Shown here piece after piece: positions 56,755-64,000 of a stretch of DNA of 64,000 nt; the stretch's first letter is position 1, and each line of letters begins with the position of its first letter. The position numbers and the translations under genes were made by a program. Below the pieces are notes generated by a model. That model did not search any database. It worked only from the letters and a program-made list of their open reading frames with translations, and was not told the DNA's origin. The DNA comes from Sporodiniella umbellata (lineage: Eukaryota; Mucoromycota; Mucoromycetes; Mucorales; Rhizopodaceae), in NCBI GenBank assembly GCA_025677835.1, contig JAIXMR010000036.1, forward strand, positions 124,001-188,000. Direction: 5' to 3'.

Positions 56755-59050
56755 AGTTAAGATAAGGTAAGAAAAATAGCTAACCGTCGTTTAAGTAGCG
56801 GGATAACAATTGGAAAAGTGAGTCAAAGTGTATGGATGTTACACACTCCTGCCGGAGCAGAAATCGGCCATTTTATCGCATAACTGTATCTTAATGTACT
56901 CTTATATCAGTATGTGATTGAGGAAACGCTGATTAAACTGTGCAAAAACAAGATACTCTATAGCTACAGATGTTCTTTTATAGTCAAATTTTTTTAAAGA
57001 TCGATCCAGGCAGTTTACTTTTTCGAAGCTTAAGACCTTTACCTTCTGAGAAAACAACAACCAGAGCAGAACAAGACGGCGATAAAGGGGAATTGCAAAG
57101 CCTCTTGCTCATATGGCCATACAGGGAGCTTCAAAGTAGTACAGTATGTTTAACCGTACTTTGAGTTGAATGCCTTGAGTTCTTTCAAATAGACGGTATG
57201 AGATTTATACTATTGAGATTAAGACGCCACACAAGACTTCAAAGATATCCCACGATAAAGCATTGCCAGTGCAATGAAGTCAGATATCTAGCCCGTTCTA
57301 ATATCGCGTTATAAGTTTCTCCGTAATTTCATTTGACTTGCGTTTAAAAAAAGTTCCTATATGTCTATTATTAACCGACTAACTGACTATTAAACTAACA
57401 GTAAATTTATTGTGGTCCTCTTTAAGGCTATTGTACGCTGAATTTATTCAATTTTCTACCTAGATATCAGTACTGAAATTTTGCTACTTAAATCATCAGA
57501 AGGCTTCGTAATACAAAAGTGCAACTTAGTGTCATTAATGCTATTGGTTTGCTATACACGCAACTCTTTTTTTTGCCATTTACTATTGCCGCCTTCAAAA
57601 AAGGTAAATGGAAAGTCTTGTAGGATACTAAATCCAACTCAATTTAAAATACTAATCTGTAATGCTTTCAGGTATAGACATACTATCACAAATTTCGCGA
57701 ATTGGGAACTTTACTGATATTGCAAAGAGATCAACAAAGTGTGATCCCAACTACCACTCAATCACTTTATAGTGACATCATAAGCTTCCACTATATCTAA
57801 ATTTTTTTTTTTCACAGCAATAAACCTGCATAAAACATGAAATACAAAGTAGAAGATATAGCTCATAAACTAGTACTTTTATGTTTACTTGACCTCTTTA
57901 TTCAGTTTTTTTTAATCGTACTTTGCTATATTTCTTGGTATTAAAAACTGATGATACGTTATTCATGCACAACCACAGACATTGATTTTTTGGAACCTTT
58001 CAACGTTTAGTACATCTCTTTTAAAAATAATATGCACCAACAGCCCTTTTCTAGCTAAATTTTGAAGCCAAGGTGCTGGATTTGTGTTAGGTCTCTACTT
58101 GAACGGTTTGTGTCCGTAAATAGTTGATTTTCCGGTAAGTATTATTCTCAGTACTAGTTATTTCGAAATCCTAATTAGGTTAACATAGGCTGTATCCGGA
58201 AACAAGTTAATTGCCAAAACGTGTGACCAGAAGCCTTTTTATTAAAAGATTGAGAAAAACCCAAAAGCTTCAGTAGTTTGATATACGTTTGACAGAATCT
58301 TTACCTTCTAAAAGCGATGTCTTTGTATCGTTTGTATTGATATAAAGCCCCAGATATTTCAGCCTTTGGAAAGACACAAATAAGATTCTGTGCTTACGAG
58401 CTGCTTTAGTCTATACTAGTATAAAATGTTGAATTATCTGTATCTTTTATTAAAAGTGAAAAAATCATTACCATAGAACGTGGTATATATATATATATAT
58501 ATTACCTCTTAGAAATCTGGTTTCAGTACTTTTTTAAATATCCACAGTAGTAAACGCAAAGATTACATATCTGACTTTTGTAAGTAGCTATGTAATTAAA
58601 ATGCTTTTTAGATTGAAAATTGCTAAAAAGTTTTGACCGAACTATAAAAGCTTCAGCTTTGGACTCTCTTAATTCAGGTATTAAACAAGTAAAAGTTTAT
58701 TGAGCAGTCTGAGACACAGTGCCGATGCAGCGCAACCTCTTTTCATATATTAGAAAACAGCAAAAAAAATACATTTTTTATAGTTATATAGCTCTTTGAT
58801 TAAAAAAGATAAGTGAAATTTTATAAATAACATCAAAAAAAGTCTTTGTGTTAGGTACAATGTTGACACCAATATCAACAAATACTAACTTCCTTTTTTG
58901 TATAGACGACCATAGTTTTTTTTTAAAAAAAAAACACACAGCTACTCTTTACAAGCTATCCGAAAGCTATGCATAAACCTCCTTTTTTTTTTATGCCAGC
59001 TTGGCATTTTTGCCAATAAATTGGTACCATTTTGGAGGAGTAAGGGATAG

Positions 59051-59085
<35 letters not shown>

Positions 59086-59633
59086 AAAGGGCTGCTCTGG
59101 AGAGCAGCAATGTATAATTCATTTAAGTGATTTGTGCCGTTAAAGGCTGAAAGGGGCAATTGTTCGTACAATGACAATGACTTAATTCCTTTTTCTTATA
59201 CTTTCTTTACATTGTCGCCCCTTTACCAAAAGCGTGAGCAAATTCTGGGAGTGACCAAAATTCCATTGATCTGTATCACGAATTTACACAAATAAAGAAA
59301 ATTAGACTGGAATGTACTAATCAACAGCTGTTTGTTTGACCTAATACATAGTAAGAGCTTATAACAAAGTATAATAGACACAATAAAACTTTGCAATATA
59401 AGAGACGAGCTTACTTTTATTTTGTTCTCAATTATGTACTCTATATACAAAATTTAGGAATGACCTAGGGATTCTGCTCTCTGTTTATCAAAAGACAATT
59501 AAAGCGAATCACTCCTTCATTGATTATATGCCATAGAACTTTTTTATTCTTCCCTTTTCTTCTTGTTTTTTTTTTTTGAGGAAAATCTTGCATGAAATAA
59601 AAAAAAATTATAGATACAAAGTATTAATATATT
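56755..59633. other. Gene-poor region of 2.9 kb between TRP4 and FKS1
   Basis: Divergent flank, AT-rich but with fewer homopolymers than 33.9-36.4 kb. Holds (AT)n tracts near 58485-58502 and 59052-59081. Short frames (56970-57164, 57481-57717, 59223-59450) have no family features. The FKS1 promoter should lie at the right end. Confidence 0.5.
59052..59081. repeat. (TA)n microsatellite
   Basis: Fifteen TA units in the intergenic region 550 bp upstream of the glucan synthase start. Confidence 0.95.
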
Positions 59634-62600
59634 ATGTCTTCCAACAACAACAATAAAATGTATAGTCCTTTAAAACAATATAGTAAAAGCGCGTTGCTGA
59701 CACTCTTTATAGAAATAACTATGACACATCTGCTTCCGGTAACGTATTTAGTTTATTTTTTTTTCTACTATTATATAAATTTTTTTTTACTAATAGCCAA
59801 ACTTTGAAACTATACAGTACACCTCCCACTTTCAGAAATTGACCAGCAACCTAATGCTCACGCTATCTATGAGGCTCTTTGTCAAAAACCAGCCTCCCAT
59901 TCATCGACAAATACAACACTTGCAAACCAAGACACTAAATCATATCCTAACTGGGACGTCCAAGACACGCCTGTTTGCACTTATGAGATATACGATATTT
60001 TTTTGAAGCACGAAAAGAAGTATGGATTTCAGCATGATAACACTCGTAACATGTACGATCATCTTTTAACTATGCTAAACTCTCGTTCATCGAGAATGTC
60101 ACCGAAGCAAGCACTTTGGACTATACATGCAGACTACATAGGCGGTGAGCATTCAAATTACAGAAAATGGTACTTTGCTGCCCATTTAGATTTGGATGAC
60201 CGTAATACACCGTCCAAAAGTCCTACAGGCCTTTTGTTAGAAGAAGCAAAAAGGGGCTGGCGCGAGCAGATGGAAATGATGACTGACAAAAACCGCATAG
60301 TTCAGCTAGCTTTGTTTTTGCTTATATGGGGTGAAGCTGCTACATTAAGATATACGCCGGAGCTACTATGCTTTATATACCATACAGCCGAAAACTATGA
60401 AGAAGATCATTCAGAAGCCAAATCGCCCTTAGAACCCCATTTTGTATCATTTATAGATTCTATCATATCTCCATTGTACTTGTTTATTCGCGATCAAACT
60501 TACGATGTAATTAACCGTCACCAAGTTCGCAAAGAAAAAGACCACAATGATATAATTGGATATGACGACGTCAATCAGCTTTTTTGGGATCGCCGAGGGA
60601 TTTCAGAGCTTAGTCTAAAAGACAATAGATGTCTCCTTAAGGATATCGCTATTAAAAAAAGATACCTTTATCTTCAAGACGTTGACTGGAACAAAGCATT
60701 CAAAAAAACGTATCACGAAACCCGCTCATGGTCTCATATACTAACCAATTTTTCGAGGGTGTGGATTATACATGCAGCATCGTTTTGGTATTATATGGCA
60801 GCAAGCGTTGATTTTATGTACACTAGCAATAGGAATGGAACCAAAACCAAAATAGAATTGCCTGTAAAACAATCTGTGGTTGGTTTAGGTGGACTTGTTG
60901 CTGTAGTTTTGATGATGGCTGCCACTCTAGGTGAACTCAGACATATGCCATTTACTGCTAGAAATTTTCGCATACTTTCAACCAAATTTCTCGTACTGCT
61001 ATTTCTTGGGTCTTGTCATGTGGCGGCTTCAGTTTACATATTGAAGTTCGATCACACAAGCAGAACCGCCTTTATTATATCTTGCTGTCAGCTGGTTTTG
61101 GGCGCTGTTGTTACTATTGCTATGGTCATCATCCCTCCAGCCGATTTGTTTCGCTTCTCAAAAGCTGGCCATCAGATATCCACAAAGGTCTTCACAGCAA
61201 ACGCTCCTATTATGAAGTACGACGATCGATTTCTCTCAGTTTTACTATGGATATGCGTTTTCAGCTGCAAATTTTTAGAAACCTACTTTTTTTTGGCGCT
61301 CTCTTTTCGCGATGCACTTTCGGTCACAGTACTTATGCAACTTCGCAATTGTAGTGAAGACCCCCTTTTAGGACGATTGCTTTGTTCTATTATGCCCATC
61401 GCAACCACAGTTCTTATGTTTTCCGTTGAATTTGTACTTTTTTTTTTGGATACTTATCTATGGTATGTTATATGGAGCACTATATTTTCGATGTTCCAAT
61501 CCATGCGTTTTGGGATTTCGGTAATGACTTCATGGAGAAATTTGTTTTCCAAAGTTCCTAAAAATATGTATTCAAAAATTGCTGCGACGAAAGACCATCT
61601 CCCAACATCTTTAAGACGAATGGCTTGCTCTCAGATGTGGAATGCTGTGATCATTTCCATGTACAGAGAGCATTTACTATCAGTCAACAACCTACAGTCT
61701 TTGCTTTATCAGGTACAGGTATCTGAGGATCAAGAAGGCTCAACTATACGCGAGCTTCACGCACCGCCTATCTTTGATGCAAAAAAGCCTTTTCGGCCTG
61801 AGAATCATTTTCCCAGTCATTCAGAAGCGGAAAGACGACTTTCTTTTTTTGCACAAAGCTTATCAACCAAATTTCCGGAACCATGCTCTGTGGACTCGAT
61901 GCCAACCTTTACTGTATTTACTCCACACTACTCCGAAAAAATGTTACTTTCGCTTCGAGAAATTATTCGTGAAGAAGACTCAACTACTAGAGTGACTTTA
62001 CTAGAGTATTTAAAGCGACTTCACCCAACTGAATGGAATAATTTTGTGAAAGATACGATGTTTATTGCTGAAGAGAAAAATCAAGAGCCCTACCAAACTT
62101 CAGAAAAAGAAGATCTTCCATTTTATTGTATTGGATTTAAATCCTCAGCTCCCGAGTATACACTTAGAACTCGCATATGGGCATCGCTCCGTGCGCAAAC
62201 CCTTTATAGAACAATTAATGGATTTATGAACTATGCTCGCGCTCTTAAGATATTGTATAGAATCGAGCACCCAGATCTGGAAGGAAGTTCTAATGAAACA
62301 GACATTACCTCTGATTCACCTATAGACAACCGCTCATCAAATACTGGAGTAGACGGATTATCTGAAAAGAAAAAAACCAGTGCTGAAAACAAATTGGATG
62401 ATATTGCCAACGAAAAGTTTAGATATCTTGTTGCTATGCAGCGTTACGCCAAATTCAATGAGGAAGAGGCGGCTAACTGTGAATTCCTTTTGACCGAATA
62501 CCCGAATCTCCAAATTGCTTATATTGATGAAGAACTTGATGAAAGCGGCACGAAAACATACTATTCTGTGATGATTGATGGTCACTGTGAAGCACTGCCC

Positions 62601-64000
62601 AATAACAAAAGGATACCAAAATACAAAATTAAGCTACCTGGAAATCCCATTTTAGGTGATGGAAAATCCGATAATCAAAACCACGCTATCATTTTTTATC
62701 GTGGAGAATACTTACAGCTGATTGATGCAAATCAAGATAACTATTTAGAAGAATGCTTGAAAATACGGAGTATATTTAGTGAATTCGAGCAAACACAGGG
62801 CATTTGTCTTGAAGATATATATGCTTTACAAGGTGGTAAAAACAAAGATACATATGTATCTCCGGTAGCTATTGTTGGGGCTCGTGAATACATATTTTCT
62901 GAAAATGTCGGCGTTTTAGGAGACGTTGCGGCTGGAAAAGAGCAAACCTTTGGTACGTTGACCCAGCGCATTATGGCCAAAACGGGAGGCAGACTGCATT
63001 ATGGACATCCTGATTTTTTAAACGCCACATTTATGACGACTAGAGGCGGGGTGAGTAAAGCACAGCGTGGCCTCCATTTAAATGAAGATATATATGCCGG
63101 TATGAATGCTTTCTTGCGGGGCGGCCGTATAAAGCATACTGAGTATCTCCAGTGCGGAAAAGGAAGAGATCTTGGGTTTTGCTCTATTCTAAATTTCACA
63201 ACCAAAATTGGCACTGGTATGGGTGAACAGTTACTTTCCAGAGAGTACTATTATATGGGTACACATTTGTCACTGGACAGGTTTTTGACCTTTTATTACG
63301 CGCACCCTGGATTCCATATAAACAACATAATGATCATTTTTGCTGTTCAGCTATTTGTATTTTGTATGACTCTTGTTGGAACTATGGCAACAGTTTTACC
63401 TCATTGCACTGGAAGCAACTGTTTTGATGTACACCCAGTTTACGACTGGCTTAGACGATGTATACTGGCTATATTTATAGTTTTTTTTATCGCCTTCTTA
63501 CCTTTGTTTATGCAAGAGCTTACTGAAAAGGGTACTGGACGATCTTTGATTAGACTGGTGAAGCAACTAGTGTCTCTTTCGCCTTTGTTCGAAGTTTTTG
63601 TGACCCAAATATATGCTAACTCTGTCGTTTCCAATTTGAGCTTTGGTGGTGCTCAGTACATTGCTACTGGAAGAGGATTTGCCACATCTCGTCTGCCTTT
63701 CTCGGTTCTATACTCAAGATTTGCTCATCCTAGTATTTACTTTGGTGCTCGAACGATGTTTATGCTATTTTTTGTATCTCTGGCTCTGTGGATTCCTCAT
63801 GTTATATATTTTTGGGCAACAATAATGTCATTAGTTATATCGCCTTTTGTTTTCAACCCTCACCAATTTGTTTTGATGGATTTTATTTATGACTATCAAG
63901 AGTATCTGGGTTGGCTTTCTCGTGGCAATGCAAACCGTTATTACGAACACTCTTGGATTACGTTTTGTCGAAAAATAAGAACCCAAGTTACGGGAAACAA
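59634..64000 (+). CDS. FKS1: 1,3-beta-glucan synthase catalytic subunit (GT48), cut by window edge
   Basis: Two exons of 26 nt (59634-59659, 59713-59738) and one very long exon from 59836 that stays open to the window edge; about 1,405 residues are seen of the 1,800-1,900 usual. Family blocks include the FKS1 N-terminal domain (ALFLLIWGEAATLRYTPELL), helices, then the glucan-synthase domain with SLREIIREEDSTTRVTLLEY, ATFMTTRGGVSKAQRGLHLN, LRGGRIKHTEYLQCGKGRDL and IGTGMGEQLLSREYYYMGTH. The protein is the plasma-membrane enzyme that makes wall glucan from UDP-glucose with Rho1. Hot spot 1 reads FLALSFRDA (61290-61316, about residue 503) and hot spot 2 DWLRRCIL (63444-63467, about residue 1221). 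The first intron uses GTATAG as donor; this part is less certain. Confidence 0.95.

Noticed and set aside
1..64000. CRISPR array, phage genes, rRNA operon or biosynthetic cluster
   Set aside because: No evenly spaced repeats, phage-like frames, rRNA cores, polyketide or peptide synthase motifs were seen.

Overview
The window is nuclear DNA of a fungus, most likely an early-diverging lineage such as Mucoromycota. The evidence is AT-rich sequence, many short introns (about 40-170 bp) bounded by GT..AG, long homopolymer runs, a beta-1,3-glucan synthase and a Cch1-type calcium channel, together with genes that Dikarya usually lack or have diverged (a PPP1R21-like coiled-coil protein and a GMPPA-like protein). 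I did not pin down the genus. All gene models were built by hand from splice signals and reading frame. For each multi-exon gene the summed exon length is a multiple of three, and the phases agree across every intron.

Layout. 0-8.5 kb: mitochondrial ribosomal protein uS11m (-), a CBS-PB1 membrane protein (+), a Tof1/Swi1/Timeless replication-fork protein (-), an orphan coding-like segment, and a seven-helix membrane protein (+). 8.5-18.7 kb: a Tc1/mariner relic, a PPPDE-family peptidase (+), an AT-hook protein (-), an M17 leucine aminopeptidase (+), alpha-tubulin (-) and a VAP/Scs2 protein (+). 18.7-21.5 kb is mostly empty, with one possible retroelement relic, and ends in a clear TA-flanked miniature inverted-repeat element that lies 46 bp before the next gene. 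21.9-33.6 kb: PPP1R21-like protein, a four-helix membrane protein, a Drs2-type P4-ATPase flippase, a GMPPA-like protein (all +) and proline dehydrogenase (-). 33.7-36.4 kb is a homopolymer-rich stretch with no gene I can support. 36.4-41.9 kb holds several unrecognised small genes and a leucine-rich-repeat protein. 43.2-50.8 kb is one large gene of 20 exons for the voltage-gated calcium channel Cch1. 51.8-56.8 kb: mannose-1-phosphate guanylyltransferase (-), an unrecognised five-exon gene (+), and anthranilate phosphoribosyltransferase Trp4 (-), whose coding end overlaps its neighbour. 56.8-59.6 kb is empty. From 59.6 kb to the window edge runs the 5' part of a beta-1,3-glucan synthase.

The genes do not form one pathway. 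Loose functional themes are cell wall and glycosylation supply (FKS1, GMPPB, GMPPA), membrane trafficking and contact sites (Drs2 flippase, VAP, PPP1R21-like), and amino-acid metabolism (Trp4, Put1, LAP). No rRNA, tRNA or CRISPR array was found. I see no convincing new multi-gene system. The observations most worth following are the PPP1R21-like protein with the transposon at its 5' end, the natural substitutions in the glucan synthase hot-spot regions, the missing ATG of the flippase, the overlapping convergent coding ends at 55.52 kb, and the recurrent T-run/A-run junctions in introns.
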